Positions 53,067 to 62,086 of a stretch of DNA of 64,000 nucleotides are shown here, piece by piece. Location: positions 1 to 64,000 of the forward strand of contig NZ_JOEQ01000038.1 of assembly GCF_000721075.1 (NCBI RefSeq), written 5' to 3'. This stretch comes from Streptosporangium amethystogenes (lineage in GTDB: Bacteria > Actinomycetota > Actinomycetes > Streptosporangiales > Streptosporangiaceae). Numbering within the stretch: the first letter of the stretch is position 1; each line of letters opens with the position of its first letter. The notes under the pieces are model-generated. The model made no database searches. It had not been told where the DNA came from and saw only the letters and a list, made by a program, of their open reading frames with translations. The translations under genes and the position numbers were made by a program.

Positions 53067-54982
53067 CGCAGTTGCCAGGCCTGACATCCGGCCCCGCTGA
53101 TGAGGGTGCTCTCCGGGATTGCGTGCGCTCGGTTCCAGAGCTCGAACTGCAGCAGCGCCCACAGTCGGGCGCCGTGGTCGGCGCCGTTCATGTGCCTCCG
53201 GAGCAGCTCCTGGACCACCGCTGGTCGGAACAGGCCTCTGCTGCGGGCGGTGTCGTCGGTGAGCATGTCGTAGGCAAGTTCCCGCAGTTCGCCACGGAGC
53301 CACGCAGCGAGAGGCACACTGAACCCCTTTTTGGGATAGCGCAGCAGCTGTTCGGGGAGCCAGGGGGCCACCGCGCGTTTGAGCAGGAGTTTGGTCTGGC
53401 CGCTGCGGATGTGCAGCGCGCTGGGAAGGGCGGCCGCCCACTCCATTATGTGGTGGTCCAGGAACGGTGAGCGGGCCTCCAGCGAGTTGGCCATCGATGT
53501 GATGTCAGCCTTGACCAACAGGTCACCCGGGAGATAAGTGAGGGTGTCGACATCCATGACACGGCCGAGATCGGTCTCAGCGGACGAACCCTGGAAGACC
53601 TCCTCCAGCAGGAGGTAGCTGTCCACCCCCGTCAGTAAGTCCCGGAGCGCGTCGCTGTAGATCTCGGATTTCTGCTCCGGCGTGAAGTAGGACATCAGGC
53701 GGGCGTAGCGCTGTGATGGACGCGCCGCGGCGAACCTCATCAGCCGGCCCAGCCGGTGGGGCAGGGATCGGGAGTCGCTCCGCTCGCTCACGAGGGTGCC
53801 GGCGCGCGTGAGCGTCGCCGCCAGGGCCGGGGGCAGCGCCGGAATCCTACGGGCCTGGTTCATCAACGCGTAGCGCTGGTAGCCGCCGAAGCACTCGTCG
53901 CCGCCGTCTCCGTTGAGCGCGACGGTGACATGCTGCCGGCTCAGCTGGGCCACGTAGAAACTGGGGATCGCCGAGGAGTCGGCGAACGGTTCGTCGAAGT
54001 GCCAGGCGAGGCGTGGCAGCATGTCGAGCAGGTTCGATGTCACGACGAGCTCATGGTGATCAGTGGAGTACCGGTCGGCGATCATCCGTGCTTTGTGGCG
54101 TTCGTCGTACCGACTGTCCTCGAAGCCGATGCAGAATGTCTTGACCGGCTCGGTGCTCTGCATCGCCATGGCGGCGACCACGGCGGAGGAGTCTATGCCC
54201 CCGGACAGGAATGCCCCGATGGGCCGCTCGCTCACCATGCGGATCCGGGTCGCGTCCAAGATTAGCTCGCGTAGCCGTTCCTCCTCCTCCCGCTGGTCCA
54301 CTACCGGTCGTGGGGTGCGGTCCGGCCGCCAATAGCGGTTGACCGTGATCCTGCCGTGTTCCCAGACGAGCACATGTCCGGGGGAGAGCTTGTGCACGCC
54401 CTGGTAGATGGACCACGGCGCGGGGACGTACTGGTACGTCAGGTAGTGATGCAGGGCGACGGGATCGATCTCGCGGCCCATGCCGGGGTCCTGTGCGAGG
54501 GACTTCAGCTCGGACGCGAACCGGATAGAGGAGTGGTCGGCCCGCCAGTAGAGCGGTTTCTTACCCACCCGGTCCCTGGCCAGAACCAGCCGCTGGCGGT
54601 CTCGATCCCAGATGGCGAAAGCGAACATCCCCCTGAGCCGGTGAACGAGCTCTACGCCGAACTCTTCGTAGAGATGCACCAGGCATTCGGAGTCTCCGGC
54701 GGTACGCAGACGGTGCCCCTTGGCGATCAACATCTCGCGGAGCTCGGCGAAGTTGTAGATCTCGCCGTTGAACACGGCCACGACGCGGTTGTCCTCGTTG
54801 TAGACGGGCTGGTCGCCGGTCGCCACATCGATGATCGCCAGTCGGCGCATGCCGAGTGCCGAGTGTTCGTCACTGTGGAAGCCCGCGCCGTCCGGTCCCC
54901 GGTGCACGATCACATCGCACATGCGGCGGACGAGTTCGGGGTCTGGGTGTGATGTTGTGGTCATTCCGGCTATTCCACACAT
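53063..54982 (-). CDS. Glutamine-dependent asparagine synthase-like amidotransferase
   Basis: ATG 54982, after which Cys2 is the glutaminase nucleophile (MCGIAGM). 639 residues: N-terminal Ntn glutaminase (HRGPDGAGFHSD, VAVFNGEIYNFAEL) and C-terminal synthetase with PP-loop LSGGIDSSAVVA, FADSSAIPSF and NGDGGDECFGGYQRY. Within sugar clusters such AsnB paralogues amidate sugar acids or other carboxylates instead of making asparagine; that role is inferred from context only. It overlaps the upstream GT by 13 bases and the downstream broken GT by 4. Confidence 0.9.
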   Translation of the reverse strand: MCGIAGMTTTSHPDPELVRRMCDVIVHRGPDGAGFHSDEHSALGMRRLAIIDVATGDQPVYNEDNRVVAVFNGEIYNFAELREMLIAKGHRLRTAGDSECLVHLYEEFGVELVHRLRGMFAFAIWDRDRQRLVLARDRVGKKPLYWRADHSSIRFASELKSLAQDPGMGREIDPVALHHYLTYQYVPAPWSIYQGVHKLSPGHVLVWEHGRITVNRYWRPDRTPRPVVDQREEEERLRELILDATRIRMVSERPIGAFLSGGIDSSAVVAAMAMQSTEPVKTFCIGFEDSRYDERHKARMIADRYSTDHHELVVTSNLLDMLPRLAWHFDEPFADSSAIPSFYVAQLSRQHVTVALNGDGGDECFGGYQRYALMNQARRIPALPPALAATLTRAGTLVSERSDSRSLPHRLGRLMRFAAARPSQRYARLMSYFTPEQKSEIYSDALRDLLTGVDSYLLLEEVFQGSSAETDLGRVMDVDTLTYLPGDLLVKADITSMANSLEARSPFLDHHIMEWAAALPSALHIRSGQTKLLLKRAVAPWLPEQLLRYPKKGFSVPLAAWLRGELRELAYDMLTDDTARSRGLFRPAVVQELLRRHMNGADHGARLWALLQFELWNRAHAIPESTLISGAGCQAWQLR

Positions 54983-55141
54983 CGGGTCTCCAGGAGTTGG
55001 TGGTACAGGTTGATGTGCTGGGTGGTCATGGCGGTTGCGTCGAGGTTCTTGCGTGCCCAGGCGCGTGCTGCGGTCGCCAGGGTGGTGGCGTGCTGGGGGT
55101 GGGTGAGCAGGTGGGTGATGGCTTCGGCCAGGGCTGCGGGG
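54928..55141. repeat. 214-bp direct repeat, copy B
   Basis: The intact counterpart of 52421-52634: here it covers the true GT 3' end (MTTQHINLYHQLLETRCVE, then TAG) and the true asnB start. Offset between copies is exactly 2507 bp. Recombination between them would delete asnB and the broken GT. Confidence 0.93.
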
Positions 55142-56112
55142 TCGGCGGGGGGGACGAGGAGGCCGCGGTCTTCGAGGAGTTCGGGTGTGCCGCCTACCGA
55201 GGTGGCGATGATGGGCCGGCCGGCGGCCATCGCTTCCATGACCGCGTTGCTGAGGCCTTCGGACAGGGAGGGCAGTACGACGATGTCGGTGCGGGCCAGG
55301 AGGCCGGCGGTATCGGTGCGGGATCCGAGGAAGCGGACGTCGAGGCCGAGTGTGGTGGCCTGGGTTTGGAGGGGGGCGTATTCGGGGCCGTCGCCGACGA
55401 GGATGATCGTGCAGGGGTTGCCCTGCCGGGCCAGGGTGGCGGCGGCGTCGACCAGGAACCGGTGCCCTTTGATCTCCAGGAGGTTGGCCACGCACAGGAT
55501 GACGGGCAGTGGGGTGTCGATGTTCTCTGGTTCGGCCGGGTCGAAGGCAGTTTCGGGGAGGCCGTTGTAGATCACGCTGAGTTTGTGCGCGGGGAGGTGT
55601 TCGACGGTGCGGGCGTCCTCGGCGACGGCGGCGGCGTTGGCGATGACGTGGTCGGTGATGCGGTTCACGGCCCGTTCCAGAGTCAGCACCCACCAGCGTT
55701 CCCGCTTGAAGAAGCTCAGACTGCGCCGGCCCGCGACGACGACCGGAACCCCCGCCAGCCGGGCGGCGGGTGGAGCCACGACGTAACCGAAGTAGAGAAA
55801 CGCATGCAGCACCTGAGGCCTCAGACGTCGCAACAGACGTATGAGACGGGCGGCGGCGCGCAGGTTGGCGACCAGGGCCGACGGTTCAGGGGAGAGGGAC
55901 GCGAAGCCGAGCCGGTGTACCTCGATCCCCACCAGGCGCAAAGTCTTCGCATACCCCTCATCTCCCCGCAGGACGAGCACGCTGACGTCGATATTCCTCG
56001 CGTGCAGTTGCCGGGCCAGCAGGGAGACCTGCGCCTCGGTCCCCCCGGGCAGCGTCAGCTGCGGAATGAGAAGCGCGACGCGCCGGAGGCCGGACCTATC
56101 GCTGGCCGCCAC
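54970..56112 (-). CDS. Glycosyltransferase, GT4 family
   Basis: GTG 56112 is chosen for the GGAAGG eight bases upstream; a TTG at 56154 is the alternative. 380 residues: N-terminal LRRVALLIPQLTLPGGTEAQ, mid LERAVNRITDHVIANA, donor domain VILCVANLLEIKGHRF, LVGDGPE and EGLSNAVMEAMAAG (E-x7-E). It is followed by asnB in a 13-base overlap. A paralogue of the broken GT and of the next GT on this strand. Confidence 0.9.
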   Translation of the reverse strand: MAASDRSGLRRVALLIPQLTLPGGTEAQVSLLARQLHARNIDVSVLVLRGDEGYAKTLRLVGIEVHRLGFASLSPEPSALVANLRAAARLIRLLRRLRPQVLHAFLYFGYVVAPPAARLAGVPVVVAGRRSLSFFKRERWWVLTLERAVNRITDHVIANAAAVAEDARTVEHLPAHKLSVIYNGLPETAFDPAEPENIDTPLPVILCVANLLEIKGHRFLVDAAATLARQGNPCTIILVGDGPEYAPLQTQATTLGLDVRFLGSRTDTAGLLARTDIVVLPSLSEGLSNAVMEAMAAGRPIIATSVGGTPELLEDRGLLVPPADPAALAEAITHLLTHPQHATTLATAARAWARKNLDATAMTTQHINLYHQLLETRCVE

Positions 56113-56331
56113 GACGTTCCCCTTCCGGAGGCTGCTCTTCGGTATGAAATCCAATGTGAGGTGCCACGTCCGCGGTTCTCAGCCGGAGTGGTCGTCAGGT
56201 GTGCGGTGAGGGTGGGGACGTGACCGGCCGGCCGGGCGGGGCCGTTTGACAGGCGTCACCCTGAGGAGGATCGAGAGAAGTCGGCCGCCGAGCCTGGCCA
56301 GGCGCGCCGATCGCCGACGTGCGGACGCCGG

Positions 56332-57327
56332 TTATTTGACGCCGCGGATGACGTACAGCCCGCGGTGACGTTCGATGGAGACCTCACGCAAAGCCAGCTC
56401 CTGCGTCCACCGCTCAAGGCGCCGCCGGGTCTGCGGCTTTTCGTAGCGCGGCGAGAGCCAGTCGAAGGTGTCCAGTACCGACCAGCTCCGGGCGGTCTCC
56501 CTGTCCGTCACACCCAGATAGCGATGGTTCGCGACCGGGATCAGGCGTGCCAGGCACTGTCCCGCCCACGGGACGGCGCTGAGCTTCATGGACAGGGGGA
56601 GCAGCTTCGGCACGGCCTTCTCCACGAGGGCGTAGAGCTTGGCGGAAGGCACGTGTTTGGTGATCGGACGCAGCAACTGCCGGGGATGGGGATAGGCGAC
56701 GATCGCCGCGTACACGTCGATGCAGAACCGGCCGCCGGGCCGCAGATAGCGGAACAGCGTCTTGAACGTCTTTTCGACGTCCGGCGTGTGCTGGATCACC
56801 CCGCAGCAGAACAGGAAGTCGAACGACTCCTCGGGAAACGGCAGTGCGTAGATGCTGGCCTGGACAAGCCTCAAATGAGGAAAGTGGCCGTTCGAGGCGG
56901 CGTTGGCGTGGACGGCGCTGGATATGTCGACCGACGTCACCTGGGCGCCGGTCTCGCACAGGACCTCGGTGAACCGCCCCGCCCCGCTGCCGCATTCGAG
57001 CACGGTCTTTCCCGTGAGCTCGGCGGCCGACCAGCCGCTCGCGTTCATCAGTCGATCACGCGAGATCGGCATGCCGGAGTGTGAGTCAAGCTGCGTCAGC
57101 CGGTGCTGGTTCCACTGGTATCCGAACCCCTCCGCGTAGTTGTCCCGGGGAACGAACCGTGGAATTCCATTGTCGATGGGGTACGCGGTCGAGCACGAAT
57201 CGCACCGGAGTTCGGCCGCGGCACGGAGTGGACCATGGCAGCGCGGGCAGCACAGCACGGACTGCCAGACGGTCTCGTTGTCCGTCTCGATGTCCGTGCC
57301 GCCGTCTACGCGTTTGGAAAGAGTCAT
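56332..57327 (-). CDS. SAM methyltransferase with N-terminal zinc ribbon
   Basis: ATG 57327 (no good ribosome site). 331 residues: residues ~25-55 form a Trm112-like ribbon (LCCPRCHGPL, LRCDSCSTAYPIDNGIPRF), then a class I methyltransferase core VLECGSGAGRFTEVL, VDISSAV, FDFLFCCGVIQHTPD, LRPGGRF. It probably methylates a sugar or lipid-linked intermediate of the polysaccharide; the target is unknown. A second enzyme of the same build lies at 62087-62968. Confidence 0.88.
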   Translation of the reverse strand: MTLSKRVDGGTDIETDNETVWQSVLCCPRCHGPLRAAAELRCDSCSTAYPIDNGIPRFVPRDNYAEGFGYQWNQHRLTQLDSHSGMPISRDRLMNASGWSAAELTGKTVLECGSGAGRFTEVLCETGAQVTSVDISSAVHANAASNGHFPHLRLVQASIYALPFPEESFDFLFCCGVIQHTPDVEKTFKTLFRYLRPGGRFCIDVYAAIVAYPHPRQLLRPITKHVPSAKLYALVEKAVPKLLPLSMKLSAVPWAGQCLARLIPVANHRYLGVTDRETARSWSVLDTFDWLSPRYEKPQTRRRLERWTQELALREVSIERHRGLYVIRGVK

Positions 57328-57538
57328 TCGATTGCCTATCCAGCAAGACAACAAGGACGGCCACGCCGGCTGGTCCCTGGTTCCCGAGTCATGTTACGGA
57401 GTGTGACCGCTCGGACACGAACAGGTGGAAGGGTGTGTCCCGAGACGGACCGTTGAAAAAGTTGAAAAAGACGACGGGTTTCGTCCCTCGCACAGGAAAA
57501 CGTGAAGCTGTTTTGGGCGCAACATGATCCGCTCTCAT

Positions 57539-58792
57539 CTAGCGTTGGGCGCGGTGACCGATCGGTATGTTCAGATCTGTCGCGAACTTCTGACGTATGA
57601 GGCGCGCGTAGGTGCTCAGGTATCGATTGACGAGCCTGTCGCTGGTTAGGTGGTCCACCGCCCACGCCTGCGCCGAGGCGCCCAGTCGCTTCGCGAGCAC
57701 GTGATCGGTGAGCAGGCGTTGGATCGCGTCGGCCAGAGCGGCGGCGTCGGCCGGGGGGACGAGCAGCCCGCGGTTCTCTTCGAGGAGCTCGGGTACGCCG
57801 CCGACGCGCGTCGAGACCGTGGGAAGTCCGGCTGCCATCGCCTCCATGATGCAGTTCCCGAGGGCCTCTGCCAGTGTCGGATGGGCCATGATGTCGGCGC
57901 GGGCCAGCCAGGCGTGCACGTCGGTTCGGAAGCCGGGAAAACGAACGTCGATTCCGAGCTGCTCCGCTTGCTTCTCCAGGTTGCCGCGTTCCGGTCCGTC
58001 CCCGATCAAAACGATGGTGCACCTCAGCCCGCGGAGTTCGAGGAGCGCCGCGGCGTCGAGCAGGTAGCGGTGACCCTTGAGGGGCTGAAGCCTGCTCACG
58101 CAGACCACGACGGGGAACTCCGTTTCCAAGGGGGCCGGGCTGTGTGGAAGAAACGCCGTGGGTGGGAGGCCGTTGTGGATCACGCTGATTTTGTGGTGGA
58201 CGCGGAAGCGGCTTGAGAGCTCGTCAGCGATGCTCTGGCTGACCGGAACGATGTGATCGGCCATGTGGTTGGCGGCCCTGTCTATGAGCGATGTCAGAAG
58301 ACCTCTGCCGGTGATCATGAGTGGTGTGTGACGTCCCGCCACCACTAAAGGGACCCCGGCCAACTTACCTGCTGGTACACCGATGGCGTAGGAGTGGAAC
58401 AGGTGGGCGTGAAGCACGTGAGGTCGGGCCTGGCGCAGGAGGCGTACGAGACGGCAGAACGCCGCGATGTCGCAGAGGAGCGCTCGCCGCCAGCCGGCGG
58501 TGCTGATGGTCCGGAAGCGCAGATGCACCACGGGAACCCCCGCATCCTGGAGAAACGCTTCGAAGGGGCCACCGTCGAAGAGCAGGAGTACGCGGCTGTC
58601 AACACCGCGGGCACGTAGTTCCTTGGCGCGCAGTACGACTTGGCTTTCCGCGCCACCTATGCCCATAGTGCCGATCATGTAGAAAACGCGTAATTCTCGG
58701 CCACCCGTCAGGCGACGATTACGCCCGAGGTGTCGTCCCTTATGATTTCTGATCATGGCTGTAGCATTACAGATCGCGACTGTATCTCCCAT
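57539..58792 (-). CDS. Glycosyltransferase, GT4 family
   Basis: 417 residues from ATG 58792 (ATG 58756 is also possible; neither has a ribosome site). N-terminal LRVFYMIGTMGIGGAESQVV, mid HLFHSYAIGVPAGKLAGVPL, donor domain VVCVSRLQPLKGHRYLL, LIGDGPERGNLE and EALGNCIMEAMAAGLP. Closely related in build to the GT at 54970-56112 (both have GGVPELLE or GGTPELLE, then RGLLVPPAD), so the operon grew in part by duplication. Confidence 0.9.
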   Translation of the reverse strand: MGDTVAICNATAMIRNHKGRHLGRNRRLTGGRELRVFYMIGTMGIGGAESQVVLRAKELRARGVDSRVLLLFDGGPFEAFLQDAGVPVVHLRFRTISTAGWRRALLCDIAAFCRLVRLLRQARPHVLHAHLFHSYAIGVPAGKLAGVPLVVAGRHTPLMITGRGLLTSLIDRAANHMADHIVPVSQSIADELSSRFRVHHKISVIHNGLPPTAFLPHSPAPLETEFPVVVCVSRLQPLKGHRYLLDAAALLELRGLRCTIVLIGDGPERGNLEKQAEQLGIDVRFPGFRTDVHAWLARADIMAHPTLAEALGNCIMEAMAAGLPTVSTRVGGVPELLEENRGLLVPPADAAALADAIQRLLTDHVLAKRLGASAQAWAVDHLTSDRLVNRYLSTYARLIRQKFATDLNIPIGHRAQR

Positions 58793-58902
58793 TCCAGGAG
58801 GTGGCGTGTCTCACTGTTCATCCGTATTGGCCGGCCCATGTGAACGAATGGCAAATACATTGAAAAACATGGCCGTCCAAATCTGACCAGGACGCTCGTG
58901 TC

Positions 58903-61281
58903 GTGAGACTTGCGTGCATGGCTAAGACTTCGCGCCTTCAAAGTCCCTTGCCGGATCCTCTTGAACTTATGGGAAAAGTGTCGGCAAATCGGACTCTACA
59001 TAAACAAAGATGGCCTATTTGGTGGCGGAGGGTCTGGTGCTTTCACGTATTTAGATGGTTTCCCGCGGCGTTTGTGACCATATTTGCTGTGACGGTGCTG
59101 GGTTTCTTTGGGGTTTCCGTCCGGGATATGGCCTGCTTCGGCGCCTACATCGCGCTGGGGCTCGCGCTCCCGGGGCTGCTGCTGATCCGCGCCCTATACG
59201 GCGGCAGGCGGACGCTGACCGAGGAGATCGCCCTCGGGCTGACGCTCGGCTACGCGATCGAGGTGCTCACCTATGTCGCCGTCCGCGCGGCCGGGATGCC
59301 GCTGCTCGTCATGGCCTGGCCGATCACCACCTACGCGGTCTTCATCGCCGTTCCCCGCCTGCGCCGGCACTGGAGAGGCGGGCGTCGCCTTACCACGCCG
59401 CTCTGGTGGTCCTGGTCCCTCGCCCTGGTCACCATCTATCTGATCGCCTGGAGCGCCGCCAAGTTCTTCAGGACGCATGCTCTGACGTGGCCGGCGCTTG
59501 GGACGGCCAATCTCGACATGCCGTTCCACCTGGCGCTGATCGGCGAGTTGAAGCACCATATGCCGCCCACGGTGCCGATGGTCGCCGGTGAGCCACTCTT
59601 CTACCACTGGTTCGTCTACGCCCACCTCGCGGCGGCGAGCTGGATCACCGGCGTGGAACCGCTGGTGCTGCTGTTCAGACTCTTCATGCTGCCCATGATG
59701 GTCGCCTTCGTCGTCCTGATAGGGATGATTGGACGGCGCGTGGTGGGCGCCTGGTCGGCTGGGTTGCTGGCTGTCGCGGGCACTGTCTTCATGGAGGCCC
59801 CGAACCTGTACCTGGGAACAAGCGTCGGAATCTTCACGTGGCGTCCCCCTCAGTCGTGGCTGAGCCCCACCCAGGCCTTCGGTGCTCTCCTCTTCGTGCC
59901 GGTCGTCATCCTCCTGATCAACCTTCTTGAGCGCAGGCGCGTCGCCCTCGGCTCCTGGATTCTCCTGGGCGTCTTCCTCGTGGCGGTGATGGGGGCCAAG
60001 GCCACCTACCTACCCCTGCTCGCCATCGGCCTGGCGGCGATCGCGGTGATCGAGGTGGCGAGACGACGCCAGATGCCCTGGCGCGTGCTCGTCGTGCTGG
60101 TGACCACCGTGATGTGCTTTCTTTACGCGCAGTTCGTGCTGTTCGGCCAGGCGCGCCTAGGGATGATCGTCGAACCGCTCGCCATGACCCGCAAGATATG
60201 GGCGGAGCTGACCGGTCAGGACGGAGACATCGAGCCATTGTCGGCCTCGGCTCTCGGCGTCACGCTGCTGTACCTGCTGAGCTGGGTCATAGAGTGGTGC
60301 GGGATCTGGGGTCTGCTGAGCCGACCGCGGTTGCTGCTGCGGCCTGCCGTGGTTGTGATGCTCAGCATCGGGGCGGGGGGGTTCTGCGCCACGCTTCTGT
60401 TCGGGCACCCTCATCATGCCGAGATGTACTTCTCCGTGGCGTCCTATCCCTATCTGGCGATAGTCGCCGTCTACGGGATCTTCGTCATCGTTCGGCGGGC
60501 TCAGGTGCCTCCGCGCGTGACGGCGTACGCGGTCGGCGCGGCGATCGTAGCGACCTGCTCGATCCGTATGATCTTCGGCGTCCGGATCCCCCTGGACCCG
60601 GGCCAGAGCGAGATCCTCCTGTACCGGCCGTATATCGCCTTTGCGGCTCTCGCCCTGCCGATGATCGGCCTGCTCCTCGTCGCCAACAGGCGGCGCCTCG
60701 TCGTCGCCGGAGCCATCACGATCTCGATGGTCACGGCCGTCGGCCTGCCCGCGGCCTGGGCGGCCCGTGTCCTCTCGTCGGCCGTTCCCGCTCCGGCGGG
60801 CGGTGGCGCGGACACGGGCCCGGGAGTGCCGGCGCCGGTGATCCGCAGGGACGCCTTGACCGCCGGACGATGGTTGCGTGCCCACTCGGATCCGGATGAC
60901 CTGGTCGCCACGGACACACATTGCCGAGGGAAATCCGAGAACCCCTGTGACAGCCGTGAGTTCTGGGTGTCCGCGCTGACCGAACGACGCGTGCTGGTGG
61001 AGGGGTGGGCGTTCAGCCCGGCGAATTACCAGCACTGGCACAGGGGCCTCATAGCGGAGCACCTGCCGTTCTGGGACCAGGAGCGGATCCAGCTCAACGA
61101 TGCCGCATTCCGATCGCCCTCGGCGGCTTCCATCCAGCGGTTACGGACGCGTTACGGCGTGCGCTGGCTGTTCGTCGACGAGCAGCACACCGGTGCGGAC
61201 TCCAAGATCGGTGACGGCGCGAACCTGAGGTTCCGTTCCGGCGACTACGCCGTTTACGAGGTGCCAGACGGTACGGCCTGA
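58903..61281 (+). CDS. Large polytopic membrane protein, probable GT-C-like transferase
   Basis: 792 residues with about fourteen membrane segments and a ~150-residue extracytoplasmic C-terminal domain (APVIRRDALTAGRWLRAHSD onward, ending YAVYEVPDGTA). The first outside loop has NLDMPFHLALIGELKHHMPP, an Asp-containing pattern like the acceptor site of GT-C enzymes that use polyprenyl-linked sugars. The start may be GTG 58903, ATG 58918 or ATG 58969. The first ~150 bp and the upstream region are visibly more AT-rich than the rest of the window, which hints at transfer of that end. Confidence 0.7.
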   Translation: MRLACMAKTSRLQSPLPDPLELMGKVSANRTLHKQRWPIWWRRVWCFHVFRWFPAAFVTIFAVTVLGFFGVSVRDMACFGAYIALGLALPGLLLIRALYGGRRTLTEEIALGLTLGYAIEVLTYVAVRAAGMPLLVMAWPITTYAVFIAVPRLRRHWRGGRRLTTPLWWSWSLALVTIYLIAWSAAKFFRTHALTWPALGTANLDMPFHLALIGELKHHMPPTVPMVAGEPLFYHWFVYAHLAAASWITGVEPLVLLFRLFMLPMMVAFVVLIGMIGRRVVGAWSAGLLAVAGTVFMEAPNLYLGTSVGIFTWRPPQSWLSPTQAFGALLFVPVVILLINLLERRRVALGSWILLGVFLVAVMGAKATYLPLLAIGLAAIAVIEVARRRQMPWRVLVVLVTTVMCFLYAQFVLFGQARLGMIVEPLAMTRKIWAELTGQDGDIEPLSASALGVTLLYLLSWVIEWCGIWGLLSRPRLLLRPAVVVMLSIGAGGFCATLLFGHPHHAEMYFSVASYPYLAIVAVYGIFVIVRRAQVPPRVTAYAVGAAIVATCSIRMIFGVRIPLDPGQSEILLYRPYIAFAALALPMIGLLLVANRRRLVVAGAITISMVTAVGLPAAWAARVLSSAVPAPAGGGADTGPGVPAPVIRRDALTAGRWLRAHSDPDDLVATDTHCRGKSENPCDSREFWVSALTERRVLVEGWAFSPANYQHWHRGLIAEHLPFWDQERIQLNDAAFRSPSAASIQRLRTRYGVRWLFVDEQHTGADSKIGDGANLRFRSGDYAVYEVPDGTA

Positions 61282-61706
61282 CTCCTTCGCCGCACCCCGA
61301 CCCCGCCGGGGCCCGCCTATCAATCCTCATGCCGAGGTTGACCTGTGACAACGGATCGTGACGGCCGGGCATGAGCCGGAGTGCCGGATGGTTGAAACGG
61401 GGAGCCGAAGCGCCCGCAGCGAGCATTCGCATTCCGGGCGGAAAGACTTGTCTTGGCGTCATCGCATCACCTATCCGATGAACAGTGCCATGGCGGCCAT
61501 GGTCCGTTGCGCGCTCCTTGGCCTGGGGTTGCCGGCCGCCAATGGACATTCCGCAGCGGCGGAAACCTATGGCTCCGGCAACTTGTCGCCCGCCCTTCGG
61601 TAAAGGCGGAGGACGGCATGCAGCCACTAATTCGAGTCCCGCATAAATTCAAGCGGACAGGTGGTCGCTGAGGCCATGCGTTCTTCGCGGAAGGGCTCAA
61701 ACACCG
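61282..61706. other. Gene-poor interval before the rml relic
   Basis: 425 bp. A GC hairpin directly follows the stop of the membrane-protein gene. A short frame at 61478-61603 (MNSAMAAMVRCALLGLGLPA...) looks signal-like but is unsupported. The stretch probably belongs to the same deleted region as the rml relic. Confidence 0.4.
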
Positions 61707-62063
61707 GTGGAGGCACTTGTTCCGGCAGGCGGTAAGGGGACGAGATCGCGGACGCTGTCCCACAGGCCGGCGAAACAACTGACCCCCCGTCACCGACAGG
61801 CCGGTGCTCTATTACTGGCTCGAAGCGGTTTGGGACGCGAGTGTCACCTGCGTGAGGATCGTCGTCGGCGACACGGCCTGCGAGATTCGGGAAGCGGCGG
61901 GCGACGGCTCCGGGGGCGGCCTCGATGTGCCCTTCCTCGCCGGGGAGGAGCCCTCCGGCCTGGCGCGCTGCGTCCTGACCGCCTGCGACTTCTCGCCGGC
62001 CAGCCGTTCATGGAGAGGATCGCCCAGATCATGGGCTGGTATCGGAACAACGAGCCATGGTAG
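61707..62063 (+). pseudogene. rmlA/rmlB relic (dTDP-sugar synthesis)
   Basis: From GTG 61707 the frame reads EALVPAGGKGTRSRTLSHRP-AKQLTP, the start of glucose-1-phosphate thymidylyltransferase (RmlA). A run of six C (61783-61788) shifts the frame; the next frame then continues the same protein: RPVLYYWLEAV, IVVGDTACEIREAAGDGS, GLARCVLTACDF. Near 61993 homology to RmlA ends and the first frame resumes with IAQIMGWYRNNEPW, like the C-terminus of dTDP-glucose 4,6-dehydratase (RmlB). So a frameshift and a deletion joined rmlA to the tail of rmlB. Confidence 0.75.
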
Positions 62064-62086
62064 CGACGGTTGAAGGAGAGGACCTG

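Noticed and set aside
55142..55693. Long N-terminal extension of the asnB frame
   Set aside because: It is a Pro/His/Arg-rich shadow of the overlapping GT gene; asnB must start at MCGIAG for its Cys nucleophile.
61358..61603. 81-residue frame with a signal-like segment
   Set aside because: No ribosome site, no homology recognised, lies in a decayed interval; described only as part of the gap.
61625..61645. TTCGAGTCCCGC, resembling a tRNA T-arm or attachment-site core
   Set aside because: No matching acceptor, D or anticodon arms around it; chance match.
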